Numbered from the stretch's first letter, positions 44,311 through 57,065 are shown. The stretch is 64,000 bases of DNA from Lumbricus rubellus (GCA_945859605.1 OX243811.1:39029244-39093243); one strand, 5' to 3'. Notes: generated by a model not told the origin, from the letters alone. Numbers and translations are program-made.

Positions 44311-45392
44311 CCCCCGTCCTATGCCATCGCCATCGTCGTCTTCTTCGTCGTCTTCGTCTTCGTCGTCGTAATTGGATTTTCAAAGTTGACGATTACTTCG
44401 CTCGACGAAACCTGTAATCGTTTTATCAGTTAGTCAAAGAATCTTCAGTCGTTCGGTCGGTCGCTGTGCAAGCGACTGCATGCACAGCGTACAATTCTCT
44501 CTCTCCTTTTCCCCGCCATCACCGCCATCGCCATTGCCATTGCGTCCGCCTTCGTATTATCGCCCGCAGGCCGGTCGCCATTTTGCAACTGACGTTCGTC
44601 GCAATGGGGAGTGACGTCGTCGTCCGCCGTCGTCCTCCGAACGGCGTCCGCGCGTGAAAGGACCGTGCTAATAAAACGGCGTCCGGCTGCATGAGATTGG
44701 TTCATCGCAAGGTCCATTGTCGACCGTGCAGCGAGAGGCGGCGGCAGTGCGCGATTGGCAATGTGCGGACGACGGTGGCCGCCGTCGGTGCCTTTGTCCG
44801 TGCTGTCACCTGGGCACCATATTTCTTCGACTGGTCAAATGAAGTGGTCGGTAGCGACGAAACAATGTGCTGGACGAAGTCACCGGACGTGACTCCAAGT
44901 CAGCATCGGCGTCTTTCGGTGCCAGGACTAGACTATAGTGTTTGGAAGATAGAACCGTCCGATAGCCAACGATCTTCCCTTTAACCCACCCCACCCCACC
45001 CTCGCCCTCCGCGACCCCCGCCCGTCCCTGCCGCCCCCGCTTGCACCATAAAAGCCACATGTTCGCCGCGGCATAACATCCTAGAACCTCTCGATTTCCT
45101 TGCTTGCATATAGCAAGACACGTGTGTCTGATGTTTGCTCAAGTCACCTGCGCAGACGTTAACTTTCACGTGTACGTCTGTATGACATATGAAAAGTCAT
45201 TGGTGACGACGGGATGACTTCAAATAAAATCTGTGATGGTCTGATCCATTAATAATTAATTGTTAGACGTTTCTGAGAGATAAGAAGTTAGGAATTACAG
45301 CCAGTATTTTTATGAGGCACCTAAATGAAGGCATATATTAAGCGACTTTACATGCATACAAACATACGTACATGCATGCATATCATATACAT
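44311..45392. other. CpG-rich stretch without recognisable gene
   Basis: 44500-44780 is rich in CG, with GCCATTGCCATTG repeats, a GTGACGTCGTC (CRE-like) site and ATTGG motifs. An open frame at 44691-44984 has normal composition but no recognised domain. It could be promoter or exon DNA; evidence is weak. Confidence 0.35.
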
Positions 45393-45510
45393 ACATACAT
45401 GCATACATACATACATACATACATACATACATACATACATACATACATACATACATACATACATACATACATACATACATACATACATACATACATACAT
45501 ACATACATAC

Positions 45511-45541
<31 letters not shown>

Positions 45542-45660
45542 CATACATACATACATACATACATACATACATACATACATACATACATACATACATACAT
45601 ACATACATACATACATACATACATACAAACATACATACATGCATGCATGCATGCATGCAT
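45393..45660. repeat. (CATA)n microsatellite
   Basis: Over 60 CATA units, with CATG variants at 45638-45660. Confidence 0.95.
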
Positions 45661-46166
45661 ACATAAATGCATCCAAATCATTTGTAATGCATTTGGCAAC
45701 ATTTAGATGTGAACTGTCGTGCTCGGTTGGCATGCCAGTAAAACTTCCAAGACAATGGTGCCATAACAAGCAGCCAGCTGTCATGCATTGTACTTTTCTG
45801 CTATGTATTATTGTGAGCTCAAAACGGTCGAAGCCACACATAAGTCAAAGCGTGACATTTACATACGTGGCATGCATATAATTAATTATTTACCCGCATG
45901 CTGCGTGTGGTTCATTTCATTGCATCGCTGGAAATGACTGTCGCTGGCAGACATGCAAGACTTCCGTCCCTCTGCTCATTTTAGCAACGCCATCTGTTGA
46001 ATGGAAGGTTCAATCGGTCTTTTGGAGGCTGAGGGCGAGTTATCCAGCGTCCGTGCGCCATTCGTGCATGAGTGTTGCCATTATTTCATGTATATATATA
46101 TATATATATTATGTAATCATACATACATATAATTATACATAAATATAGACCCCATTCCTATGTTGT
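45661..46166. other. Unassigned intergenic DNA
   Basis: Short (TA)n at 46090-46110. No gene recognised. Confidence 0.4.
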
Positions 46167-46275
46167 TTAATCCGCCACTGGTCGCAATCTGCCAGTGCCA
46201 GTCCCAAGCCTGGATAAAGGAGGAGGAGGAGGGCGACACTATTCATCTCTAATTTGACAGTGTCGTTGAAAAGCA
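46167..46275. repeat. Interspersed about 100-bp repeat (GGATAAAGGAGGAGGGCGACACT type), copy 1
   Basis: Shares CCGCCA.TGGTCG, CTGCCAGTG.CAGTCCC, GCCTGGATAAAGGAGGAGG and GGGCGACACTA.TCATCTCT with 52325-52435. The core is also in introns 1 and 2 of the pPolB element in reverse complement. Confidence 0.75.
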
Positions 46276-46315
46276 ACACGCATTATGTTGTTAAACACGG
46301 GCTGCTCCTAATACA

Positions 46316-46410
46316 TCTTGCATTGCATTGCATTGCATTGCATCGTGTTGCATTGCATTGCATCGTGTTGCATTGCATTGCATCGTGTTGCATTGCATTG
46401 CATCGTGTTC
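46316..46410. repeat. 20-bp minisatellite of CATTG units
   Basis: CATTGCATTGCATCGTGTTG occurs four times in tandem after a pure (CATTG)n start, so a pentamer array became a 20-bp higher-order unit. Confidence 0.9.
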
Positions 46411-46860
46411 TAGTATACATTATATTTCGCTATGCATGGTGTAAGCTTGTCTTGCTTGTCTTGTTGTGTTACATTGCATTGTATTGCATTGCACAATGTT
46501 GTATACTTACCAATTGCATAACTTTGTATACTTACACCACTAACAGTGTACACTGTATTGCAGACAGCGAACCTTGCTTCCTTCCTCGGTCGTGAGGAGC
46601 GTGCTGGTGAAAGACGACATCCGCAGATATCCTCGTAATTACTCCAACGTCCGCCAAGAAGACACCTTCCGACGAATCGCCTCATTGGGAGGGGGGTTGG
46701 GGGAGGGTGGTGGTGTCCAGTGGGTGGGGGTGGCCCTCGGGGGAGCCGTGTCCGGGGGTTGTAGGTCCTCATTATCTTAGGGGATAATCGATTGGAAGAG
46801 ACGCCGTTCGGTCGGTAATGTGATTTAGCGCCTTGGCTTAGGCTGGCTGCAGCTAGGAGT
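46411..46860. other. Unassigned intergenic DNA
   Basis: GGGGGTGGG-rich patch at 46690-46760. No gene recognised. Confidence 0.4.
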
Positions 46861-46912
46861 ATGAAGAAGAAGAAGAAGAAGAAGAAGAAGAAGAAGAAGA
46901 AGAAGAAGAAGA
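46861..46912. repeat. (GAA)n microsatellite
   Basis: About 17 GAA units. Purine-only tract that can form triplex DNA. Confidence 0.95.
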
Positions 46913-47003
46913 GCGTTGACTGTGGCTAATGGAGCCGAGGGGAAACGGGGGAGGGGAGAGGATGGGGTGGGACGAGGAAAAGGTGCGATGGAGCAGAAGA
47001 TGG

Positions 47004-47006
<3 letters not shown>

Positions 47007-47065
<59 letters not shown>
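47007..47065. repeat. (GA)n microsatellite
   Basis: About 29 GA units. Confidence 0.95.
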
Positions 47066-47069
<4 letters not shown>

Positions 47070-47140
47070 GAAGAAGGAAAAAAGAGGGATTGAAGATGGA
47101 AAAGATGGAAGAAGGGATCGTAAGATGTAGAGGTACATCA

Positions 47141-47285
47141 ATGGATGAATGGATGGATGGATGGATAGATGGATGGATAGATGGATGAATGAAATTATAG
47201 ATGAATTGATGGATGGATGGATGAATGGTTAGACAGATGGATAGATGGGATAGATAAATAGACGAATAGATGGATAGACAAGATG
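47141..47285. repeat. (GGAT)n/(GATA)n microsatellite
   Basis: Degenerate GGAT and GATA tetramers. Confidence 0.85.
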
Positions 47286-50200
47286 GATAGACTGTATGCC
47301 GTGTGCATATTAGCACATCAGCTGCAAATCGTGTCATATACATATAATTATTATATGTGCGTTGCTGCAGCATGGACATAAGTCGCGTGACATAAGTCAC
47401 GACGTGCATGACGTCATGCGGATCAGTCATGACATCGTCGTCCAACAAACTCGTGACGACGGCGTTCTCTGATTAAAGACATCACAAATATCGCCGGTCA
47501 TTTGATGGCCAATCTCGTCCCCCCACACTCCGCCCCACTCCGCCCCACTCCACCCATTCCACCATCCGAGCTCTTTGCTCTGACCACCACCAGGAACCAC
47601 CACCACCGACCGACCGACGAGAAAATCTTAATTTACAGCCGTTGAGGCACAAGGCGTCTGTCTAATTGATGCCAGCCGCTGACAGACCAGATCCCTGCTA
47701 AGCCTGAACGGCAATTGTGCGCGACGTGGCAGACCGACCCCGATGGCGGTGGTGGTGGCGGCGGTGGTGGCGGTGGCGGTCGCGGTGGCGGCCAGGGTTA
47801 GGCTACGAAGGGTTAACGTCGGTTGGCCCCTGGTCTACGACGTCGTCGTCGACGACGCTTTCTGGCCGCCACCACGATTCGGCGTCATATTGCTTATTAC
47901 GAATTCAAAGGGTCGCTGCAGCAGCAGCAGTCACTATGGTCTGTGGTGGTGGTGTCGGTGGTGGTGACTGCGGTGCCTCCTCCTTCTCTCCTGCTGCTGC
48001 TGCTGCTGCTGCTGCAGACGACATGTCAGCAATCGATGCCATTCGGATGCAACGAGGCCAACGAAGAGGACTGGACTGGAAGTCTCTTTGAAGGGAGTAA
48101 TGTCTCTTGTGTGTACGCATACGAATGTATCCATGCATGCATGGTCGTAAGCATGTATGCAATGCATGTGTGGATGCATGATACATATGTACATCATGTG
48201 CAGTACATGTGTAATGTGCGTGAATAATAATTACATGCATATATTATTGTGTGCGTACATAACACACCTAAAATTCACATTTCTGCGTTATTTTGCGCGC
48301 GTGAAATAGGCCTAGTTATTTTTATTATTGTTAATTATCATAATTATTATAATTATCATTTTTTGGCGTCCGAGGTATATATTATGATCCCTAAGTCTTA
48401 AAAAACAATACTAAAAGCTGTGTTGTTCTGGAGTTAACGACGAACTCACGACCTGGCATATTAATTAGACCCAATGTTTCTAATGTTATCGGAACGAAGT
48501 TTTGGGTTACAGCAGGGAGATATGTGCATCCTTTATAGTTACGGAATATGAACGCTAATTCTCCTAACCTCATGTCAGCATCTCATAACAGCGAAGGAAC
48601 TGTTAAAGAAAAACTACAATGACCGCGTTTTCATAATTCTTAATCCTCCTTCGGTGTTGTTGCTTCTTAAAGATGACATGTTCGTTTCGCCCTCGTCCTT
48701 TGTCCATGCATGGCTATATAAATGCACCATCCAAAAACATGTATTATGTGCTGTTTTTTGTGTTGCAGAAATATAGTCACATGCATGGTATCAATAAACA
48801 TTGACTTCTGAATAATTTTTAAATTTTTTTGCAATGTTGATTTTTATCCATTACACACAGGTATTAATTGATCTGCCATTACCGCTACCATGATTGAAGA
48901 GCTGTATGCCAAAGCTATTGGCATGCAGATCCTGGCCGTGTCCCTCACACATTACTCAGTGTAAGCTTACTCGGTGAAACCAGAAGTGAAACCATGGAGA
49001 GGCTTCCTGAGGCAGTATAGTGTATAAGACACCGTTCGCACAACCGCAGTTATTATTCCGCACTCTGATTCTTCATATTCATAGCTGGATCAACCAACCT
49101 AAGCGTTCCTTCATATGCTGAGACTAAGAAAAAGAAGTCGTCACCACTTCGTATACAGATGACTGCGTTCCGCCTGCAGGGCTGGTTCCAACGACTGTTC
49201 CTCCTCTTCCCTGTATGCAACGAAGGGGAGAGAGGGGCTGAAATCTGTTAAGGGAATTATAGGAGGAAGGGTGGTGGAGAGAACGAAGGAAGGCTTCCGT
49301 GAAAATGGAAACGTGCGGAAGCGGAAAGAGAGATGCATGATGGGATAGGCCACTTCCGTCGATTGGCCAGCTTCAACTTCCGGCTTGTGTTTGGACAGAG
49401 GCTGTCGACGTTCGGGTAATATCCGGTCCTGTAGATGTCCTGCTGTGTGTGTGTGTGTGTGTGTGTGTCCACCAGCATATGCCTTGTACGTCTGCATGCC
49501 TGTGTGTTTGTATATCTTTGCCTGTGTCTTTCCGTGCGTCTAAAACTGTCTCTATACTTGTGTGTCCATATATGTACAGTGTAAGCCCTATGTGTGTCTG
49601 CTTCCGTCCTGGTCTGCAGTCTGCGTGTCTGCACGTGTCTGCAAGTCTGTCTGCGTGTCTGCACGTATGTCTGCGCGTCTGCATGTCTGTTTGTGTGTGT
49701 CTGCTTTTGTATCTGTGTGTCCCTCGTATCGAAGTAAATAATAAAACATGTGAGATGGTTCTAATCTAATCTAATCTGAACAGAGAGATTCTGTGGTGTG
49801 TAATTTTATTCGATTCCATTCTCATAAGGCCAGCAGCAAATCCCAACAGAAATGTACATAGCCAATGAAACAGAAATTATATTATAATATATATATAAAT
49901 TATATAAATTTTCGAACAAACGAAAATAATGTGAGTGCAGGCATGTCACAAGGGTACACGTATACAGAAAGATTTGTAAATAATTTAAAGAGAGGATATA
50001 ATATTATCTTGACTTAAGCTCCGAAATGTGTAGGCCTAGGCCGTATAGCTTTTAAAATAAGTTGTTCCAATCGCCCTAGTTTTTCTAACATAATTTCGAG
50101 TATACGCCGACACTGGATCAAAGAGTGATCGTCGTATATCACTTGCTATTTGAGGTTTAAGTTCAGGTAAGTTCGCATGCAGGAATTGGTCCATAGATTT

Positions 50201-50353
50201 TGCACCACCTTCTATCCTACTTGCTTGTTTATCTGGGTATCTGTCGGGATTTTTAATAGGTTTTTATGATAATAGTTTTAGTTTAATAAACGATCCGTTT
50301 GACACCGCAATCGGTTACAGTGGCACAGTTATGCAGTTATCTTAATTAACATC
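47286..50353. other. Unassigned intergenic DNA with small repeats
   Basis: GGTGGCGGTGG repeats at 47740-47795, (CAG)n near 47920, (CTG)n at 47991-48015, (TG)n at 49444-49467 and TGTCTGC words to 49720. TAGGCCTA at 48307 and 50031. Open frames are short or compositional. No exon, promoter or transposon end could be supported. Confidence 0.4.
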
Positions 50354-50361
50354 AATCTTAA

Positions 50362-50743
50362 CAAGGCCGTAGCCAGGATTTTATTTCGGGGGGTGTTTTC
50401 AGTGGCGGCCTAAAATAAAAAAAATATTTACAATTTTCGCCGCGAAAATTTCTGATGACCTTTTTTTTTTTTAGTCATTTGGTCGAAATCTGTGAAATAT
50501 TTTCCATTTTCGCCGCCAAAATTTTTGACGACCTTTTTTTTATAGTCATTTGGTCGAAATCTGTGAAATATTTTCGCCGTCAACTTTATTTCACTTCATT
50601 TCGGCATTTCGGGGGGTGTTTTCATCACTTTTTCATGATTTTTTGCATGACGAACTATAAAAATGCAATAGATTTTTTTTCTCCATTTTCCATTTCGGGG
50701 GGGGTGTTCAAACACCCAAAACACCCCCCTAAATACGGCCTTG
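50362..50743. mobile_element. hAT-type MITE
   Basis: Perfect 8-bp TSD AATCTTAA (50354-50361 and 50744-50751). Termini CAAGGCCGTAGCCAGG and, reverse complemented, CAAGGCCGTATTTAGG. Inside, GGGGGGTGTTTTC repeats and TTTTTTTTAGTCATTTGGTC occurs twice. 382 bp, non-coding. A partial relative lies at 8540-8724. Confidence 0.9.
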
Positions 50744-50789
50744 AATCTTAACTAGGTCCTACTAACAGAAGAGACAGCTGCAATACAAC

Positions 50790-50915
50790 GGCGATAATAG
50801 CAGCCCACAAAGTACATCTATCCTACGAGGGGAGGGGGGGGCTTCGGGAATCGAACTCAGATTCGATGATCTCCATGTCAGTGTGTTATCTAATGCGTCA
50901 CCGCCTCCCCACTTT
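50790..50915 (-). mobile_element. tRNA-like SINE head
   Basis: The minus strand reads GCATTAGATAACACACTGAC (A-box type) and GAGTTCGATTCCCGAAG (B box) about 40 bp later. No clear body was matched to other copies. Confidence 0.5.
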
Positions 50916-51394
50916 GATGGAGGTTGCTGAGGCTTGAGGCACGGCTGAATAGAAGTCAGTAGCTTCCGGTGAAAATTCCGAAAGACTAGGGCCCGAAGAT
51001 TCATTCACTAGATGTCTTATAGTCTGACAGATTCTAAATCCGAAAACATTCCTTGATTCCTTTCTATGCTCTTGGAAAGTATAAGGACGACTTTGGTAAG
51101 GACGACTATGGTAAGGACGACTATGGTAAGTACGACTAAGGAAAACCGGAACTCTGGCTTGGCGCGAACTCATAATTATGATCAGGAATCGACTGCTGCA
51201 AATGCAATTTATTTAGAAGATCGCATCGGCAGGGATGCCACTCTGATTCTGAAAAGAGTCAGATCCGGCGGAAAAAGGCTAGAAAAGGCTACATACAGAA
51301 ATTTCCGAAAAATACAATGAATTTTCGGGCTCTAAATTTCTTTCAGGTCCCAAAATTTTCCAGATTTTTCGGCATGCAGTGCACGTAAAATAAT

Positions 51395-51490
51395 TTTCAC
51401 ACAATCTTATTTGCAATGCAATAGCCGAGATCGAACAACCTCGCCCTCGTTTCAGTATCAATAGAACTTCTACCGCTAGAGATCTCAGAG
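51395..51490 (-). mobile_element. Degenerate tRNA-like sequence
   Basis: The minus strand has TCTAGCGGTAGAAGTTC and later GTTGTTCGATCTCGGC at A/B-box spacing. Weak, probably an old SINE. Confidence 0.35.
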
Positions 51491-51570
51491 GCATGCAGGC
51501 ACGACCATACTTCTCAATTAAAATAGCCCATTGTAATGAATTCATAATACATTACAAAGGGAATCGCATT

Positions 51571-51590
51571 CCCCCCCCCCCCCCCCCCCC
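51571..51590. repeat. C20 homopolymer
   Basis: Twenty consecutive C. This may also mark an assembly-sensitive point. Confidence 0.9.
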
Positions 51591-51814
51591 AACGAATGAA
51601 GGATCGTCGATCGTGTTGTTTCGAAGGATGTCATTAAAGTAGTGCTGCGGAAGAATACAAAGAAAACGTCGTCCGCGTTGCACCAAATTCAGTCGCGCAC
51701 TAATAAGTTGCAATTAACTTAGAACGGCGAAGTTTACGTTCTGCGCATAAATGAGATGAGTCATCTTGTTATCATCACGTGATCAGTGACGAATACAGTG
51801 CTATAATAGACTGC

Positions 51815-51965
51815 ACGACTGCAGCAGTGTATCTTGAGCTCTTGTACCGATACCACATCACACCTGCCCTTGTTTTTCTACACTGGTTTCCTGTATATGT
51901 GAACGTATCCGCTTCAAGCCGGCAGTCGTCGTGTACAAAGCACGTTCGGAGCATTAACGATCCTA
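51815..51965 (+). pseudogene. Non-LTR retrotransposon RT fragment
   Basis: One frame has HITPALVFLHWFPVYV and the next reads RFKPAVVVYKA. Together these are the P..LHWLPV..RI.FK...V.YKA signature after the RT core of CR1/L2-type LINEs. A frameshift separates them and the frame soon stops. Same protein region as 2557-2709. Confidence 0.65.
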
Positions 51966-52324
51966 CTTAACTTTTATGGCTGTGCAACGTGTAATTCTCT
52001 TAAGAACCGTTCATCTATTCGATCAGCATGTAGGCCTACTGGAAAGTATCATTCTGGTCCATGTGTTGTGCTTCGGTGGGTCTGCATATTCATTCACTGT
52101 TGAATTAAGTCTCTCCCTCTGAAATTTTCCATCCCCCTCCAAATCTTCGCAATTGTCAATCGCTTTAAACTAAAAATCATTCCGAGAATTTATATAGCGC
52201 CTCCTCAATAAACCTAATCAGTCTAAATATGGCTCTCAATATTTGCCCGGTACTTTGTACTGTGTACTTTGTAAGGAGTACGTCATCAACTTCTAGTTGT
52301 GCTGTATAAATGGTTGTAGTTAGA
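51966..52324. other. Unassigned; TAGGCCTA at 52031 and a SINE/LINE tail word
   Basis: TTTATATAGCGCCTCCTCAA at about 52190 is a retroelement 3'-tail word without a recognisable body. Confidence 0.4.
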
Positions 52325-52435
52325 ACTCCGCCATTGGTCGTATTCTGCCAGTGTCAGTCCCGAGCCTGGATAAAGGAGGAGGGCGACACTAATCATCTCT
52401 GATATGGCAGTGTCGTTTATCGTGTAACAAGCAAC
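52325..52435. repeat. Interspersed about 100-bp repeat, copy 2 (a third diverged copy follows)
   Basis: Collinear with 46167-46275. A further weak copy of its second half lies at about 52470-52515 (CATCGCTAATCATCTTTGAC...). Confidence 0.7.
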
Positions 52436-52624
52436 TTCGCTACTTCCGTTTTCATGCATTGATTAATGAGGATGGCATCGCTAATCATCTTTGACAAAGC
52501 GTCGTTAAGCATGAACTACCAAACTATATACCTGAGCTAGGTTTAAATTTGGCGTTAGTAGGCCTACGTTACCTCTCCCCGCCTCGCAAAGTCATGTCCG
52601 GACCCGAATCGCAACAGAAATAAG

Positions 52625-52745
52625 TCTCCATTCATTCATTCATTCATTCATTCATTCACTCATTCATTTCATTCATTCAAGTTTTTATATAGCGCCTCTT
52701 TAGGAAACTACTCAGAGGCGCTCGCGACTCTAGCACGGCCAAGCA
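52625..52745. repeat. (CATT)n followed by a retroelement tail
   Basis: CATT tetramers at 52628-52670, then TTTATATAGCGCCTCTTTAG and CTCAGAGGCGCTCGCGACTC, the tail region of SINE family A in minus orientation. Body missing. Confidence 0.7.
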
Positions 52746-54570
52746 GAACAGTTTTTAAGTGCTTATAGAATGTGTCGGATCTAGGGAACAGGCGCAGCTC
52801 AAGTGGGAGGGCTTTCCATGACGACATGGTCTCAGTTATCCTTTGCAGTTGATGCAACTACGAATATTCTATTTAAGTTTAAATTCAGAGTTGACTTAAA
52901 ACACTGCTGTTCCATTGAAATTTCCAAACTGTTAAATCTCGTCCAAATGCATCGCATTACAAACCTTTCAGATGTTGGGCAGAACAACAACCAAGGAATT
53001 TAGTTGCATCGTTTTAAAATCAAATTGTTTTGGTTTCATTCGATAGGTGTATGCACTGTCTTGTAGAATAATTGTAATCGTTCGTATCAGAACTTCAGAA
53101 GGTTGTACAGAGCAGCGGAATAGGAGGAGGATGAATGGGTATAGATCGATGGATCAATATTATGGTTAGTAGGCCTAAAGAACTCTACGATTGGCAATGT
53201 TGTGCTGAGTTGTAGGTTCTGCTGTAGGTGTGGATTTTCAAGTGATTTAAAGACGACAGTTATATGGCGTGTATAGACAAGCAGACAGGCAGACCTACAG
53301 ACAGAAAGAGGTAGCTGATCAGTTTTCGGTGATGACAGAAACAAAGAAAAAGACACGCAATTTTGGAAGGGCGGTTTGACTACGATCGAGTTCTCATTGT
53401 TTGTTTCGGGAGAGCATGCTAGAGGCGTGACACTTTCGATTGAGAAGCTGGAAGAAGAGTTAGGTGACAAGACGGTGAGAGACATAAGAAGTGAGATTGG
53501 TATGATATAGGCCTACTGGTTCAATGTCAGAAGAAGACGCAATAGCCTACGTGCTGGATTCGAAATTGTGTTGAGGATGCACAGAGTAGGAGTAGCCTAG
53601 CTGCAATTTGAGTAGGAAGCGAAGAAGTGAGATTTTATCAGAGAAAAATGAGCGAAAGTTACGGAACCGGAAGATGAAATACCGGTATCATTTTTCTTTC
53701 TAGATCGACAAAAATAGTTATTTATAAACATCGTCATAACAACTTCTTCTATAGCACTGGCCTACTGTGTAAAGATCGATATCTGATGATAAGCTTGCCA
53801 GTTTCTATGGATATCGGGGTCTGTTGGGTAGAAAGGAATTTGGAAAGCAGCACCGTATTTAAACGAAATAGACCTCTATTATGGGCCTACATATTTTAAG
53901 AAGCTAGATATCTCAGTTCGTTCTTTGATTATCGGAAAATAGAACTTTCGCTCATAAAACCAAAAAGTTTTCGTTGTCTTTTGTAGTTTTGCTTTATTCG
54001 CTAGGTGTCGACAAAGTATCTTAACCACGTTTCGCAACCTATCTGCTGACGCGGAACGGTAATGAATCTACTAACAGTATTACCGTGCAGTGTACCTGTG
54101 CTTTTAACACCAGCCGACATTGGTGACATGCTATTTAAGGATTTAGTAACGTTTTTGCTATTTCTGCATGTACATACCTGTTTACTATACATAAACGCTA
54201 AACACTACTGTGTCGTGTTCTTATAATTATTTGTCTTATAATTATTTCATGTTCTGCCCTCCATGCAATTTAATATGTTGAATATGAAAAAAAATATCTA
54301 ATCAGTGTAGGCTAATCACGCGCCCTTCGACTTCTATTAACTCAGCTAATGGAACCTGTCTATCCTTATAAGCTTGCTCTGCGATTGGCTGCGCAGTTAG
54401 CTATACATGTAGCTAGGTTAATTATAAAGAGAACGATACCAAAAACAGTGACTGCTGGGAGCAACGAGAGGCACCTTCAATCTTCGATGTGATGTGGTTG
54501 TTTTAATGAATGACACACAATCAGTCAATGACAAAGAGGAAAGCAATGAAGAGGTGTGTGGGCATTGTTG
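52746..54570. other. Unassigned intergenic DNA
   Basis: TAGGCCTA at 53170 and 53508. Open frames at 52803-53003 (+), 53087-53485 (-) and 54001-54192 (-) lack recognised motifs and splice context. Confidence 0.4.
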
Positions 54571-55231
54571 CCGGTGTCACGAAATAGAGTATCTCCTAAA
54601 AATCGTATCCCCAAGATGAATGAAGTTGAAAAGGCCCCTTTCGCGTGTGTTTATTTTTGCAAATTAACTTCTATTTGTTTTTTGTATGTGCACTTGTTAT
54701 AGCGCCCCTTCAAGCTCTCTCTACTCAGAGGCGCTCCCGATGCAGAGCGGACACTGCATCGGAGTTTCACGCCGAAGCGCTGAGCAATTGTAAGTGAAGG
54801 ACTTGCCCAAGGTCCTTACGCGGCTTGAGGGTGGATTCGAACCTCGGACCTACCGGCTCCAAGGCAACGACGCCACCACTATACCACCGCGCCCCATTTG
54901 CTTTGTTTTGAACAATTTCACTAGCAGATAATAATTTATATTATGTTCATTCCTATTAGATAATTTTGTTTGCTTTGGTTTTAGAGCACTTAGAACGTTT
55001 AGAACACTTAAGAACACTTACAGTCACTAACTAAATTCGAGTTGCCTTGCTCTGAACATTGTTTAGGACACTTAAAACAATTAGTCATTTTAAATTTGAT
55101 TAATCATAAATAATTTAAAATACGCATTTTTCAGTAATTAGAATAGAATGATCTATCTCCCGAATACATTATATCCGGTATATTCCATCCCCGGACAGTT
55201 TTTAAGGGACATAGAATATTCCGTGACACCG
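54571..55231. mobile_element. Interspersed TIR repeat, copy 2, interrupted by a SINE
   Basis: Starts CGGTGTCACG and ends CGTGACACCG. Flanks of the insertion align with 15039-15520: AACTTCTATTTG before and TTTGCTTTGTTTTGAAC after match AACTTCTATCTGCTTTTATTTGAAC. Without the SINE it is about 440 bp. Confidence 0.8.
54677..54895 (-). mobile_element. tRNA-derived SINE (family A) nested in a TIR repeat
   Basis: Complete minus-strand copy. Head GGGGCGCGGTGGTATAGTGG, B box GAGGTTCGAATCCACC, tail GCGCTATAACAAGTGCACAT ending in a short A-run. ATTTG at both junctions (54672-54676 and 54896-54900) looks like a 5-bp TSD. Being nested, it is younger than its host repeat. Confidence 0.85.
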
Positions 55232-56911
55232 CGGTGTATAACGTGTCCACTGTCCACTATAGTTCAGCTCTGCAGCAACTGGGGCATGGGCGACCGCAGA
55301 AATGTTTGCTGGAAGTGGCGAACACAACGGTCTCAGGCAATTTATTTAGTAAGAGGAGCTTGAAAAACGTGAATCCGAAAATGAAGAACGTGGGTCTTTT
55401 TCAAAGAGGTCTCTAACTGAAAATTTTTCAGTTTCACTTTGTTTGTCGTTATAGTACTAGTAGGCCTATCATTAGCGCTTGAGTGCGAAGAAATTTTTCA
55501 GTATCCAAAAAGTATAGTGTAGTTAGACAATTGGAAGCTGGCAGACATGGATCCGGGTTCGTACAATGGACGCGTCATTATATGAAGTAGCATGTAGTAG
55601 ATCATTTTGTAGCATGTAGTAGACCATTTTGTAGCATGTAGTAGACCATTTGTGTAAATTCTCAGAGGCTGTTAGTCTTATCTTCGTGGAAACTATTGCC
55701 TCCGTAAATCCGTATAAACGAAGAACGTGACACTGCAGTATGACGCGTCGTCGATTGTAGAAAAATAACTGGGGTGGGAGGAAAGACTTTGATTTATGTG
55801 GGTCTGGGGTGTGAAATGAGGACTTTACCGTGGCATCCTAAGAGAGACTAGGGTTGAACCCCACAACCCCTCCCCCGCAATTCTTGCCCTGTGTGTCAGA
55901 GAAACTCAGCCCCACGGACACGAACATCGATCGATAGCAGCAAGAGAAGTAGAAGTTAGACCCATTGCTAAGGATCATTGTGCAGAATTTGAAGGGTTCA
56001 CAAAATGCGTTTTATAAAGTCCACGCAAACATAGAGTTGTCGAGAAATAATAAACATAGATGAGTTTAAATTAAGTTTGTCGCTCATCTAAAGACAAAAG
56101 CAAACTTCGATGGACGAGCCAGTGAAAATAATCGTGATCGTAACTATACTCTCCAGATTATACAGCGCCAAAGAAGAAAGAAAGCCAAACGGTTGGCGTA
56201 AGCCTTTTCACAGGCGACCAGTCAGAACAACTGTGTAAGCAGGTAAATTCAGATTCGGTGGCAGGTCAAGGTTCTTGGGTCACCATCTTCACTCAAATGT
56301 CACCAGGAAACTGCTGCTCAATCACTGCCAATCAGTCAGTTGAACGAAGATAGATGTCGCAATTAAATTAGTTTAATTAATTTTTATTGTAGATGTTTAT
56401 CTGTTTAGTCATAATATTATAATTTTGACTCCTTTTAGAACCCTTCTAACGCGCTGGATATGACTAAAACGGTGAGCCCTAAAACTAGCTGAAAATTATT
56501 TGTTTACGTTTATATTTGCTTTGCTTTGCCCAGTGTTTAGGCTTAGGCTACGTTTTATCATGAGTGTTATTTTTGCTTCTTAGCATGCTATTTTTGGAGG
56601 ATTTCGTTATTTATGTTTTCGTCGTAGTTGCAGTTAAGTGTAAGTTTGTCTTGAGAGATTATTTTAATCCATTGCAAAATTAAGTATAGCCACTGCACCG
56701 CTTATTGGTGAACAGGTTTACATGCACATCATAATGCGTTTGTATCATATCAGAACATGTTAATTACGGCCCTAATGCTATATAACATATCGGTGGCTCT
56801 GCTGCCAAATGAGGAACTTTCAGTCACTCTCTATAGGTTTATCTGATATGATCTTCTTATTTGCCTGTGTCTGTTGATCACTCAATAATAACCAGTCTCT
56901 ATAAAAAGCCA
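55232..56911. other. Unassigned; 21-bp triple repeat at 55588-55650
   Basis: GTAGCATGTAGTAGACCATTT occurs three times in tandem. TAGGCCTA at 55461. No gene recognised. Confidence 0.45.
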
Positions 56912-56919
56912 TCTAGCAC

Positions 56920-57065
56920 CAGGGTGAAAATTGCCGGGGTTGGGGTTGGAAGGTTTCACCACCCCAGTTTTTCTAAGAGCCCATAGTAAAGTCTCTTTTT
57001 CACACCCCAATTCCAAGGGGATCATAGTCCATCACCCCAGTTATTTTCCCCCAATTCTCACACCG
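56920..57065. mobile_element. Short hAT-type MITE
   Basis: Flanking octamers TCTAGCAC (56912-56919) and TCTAGCGC (57066-57073) differ at one base. Ends CAGGGTGAAAATTG and, reverse complemented, CGGTGTGAGAATTG. 146 bp with ACCCCAGTTWTT words facing each other. Confidence 0.65.

Noticed and set aside
44691..44984. 97-codon open frame, plus strand, in CpG-rich DNA
   Set aside because: CpG-rich DNA has few stops by chance. No domain or splice support.
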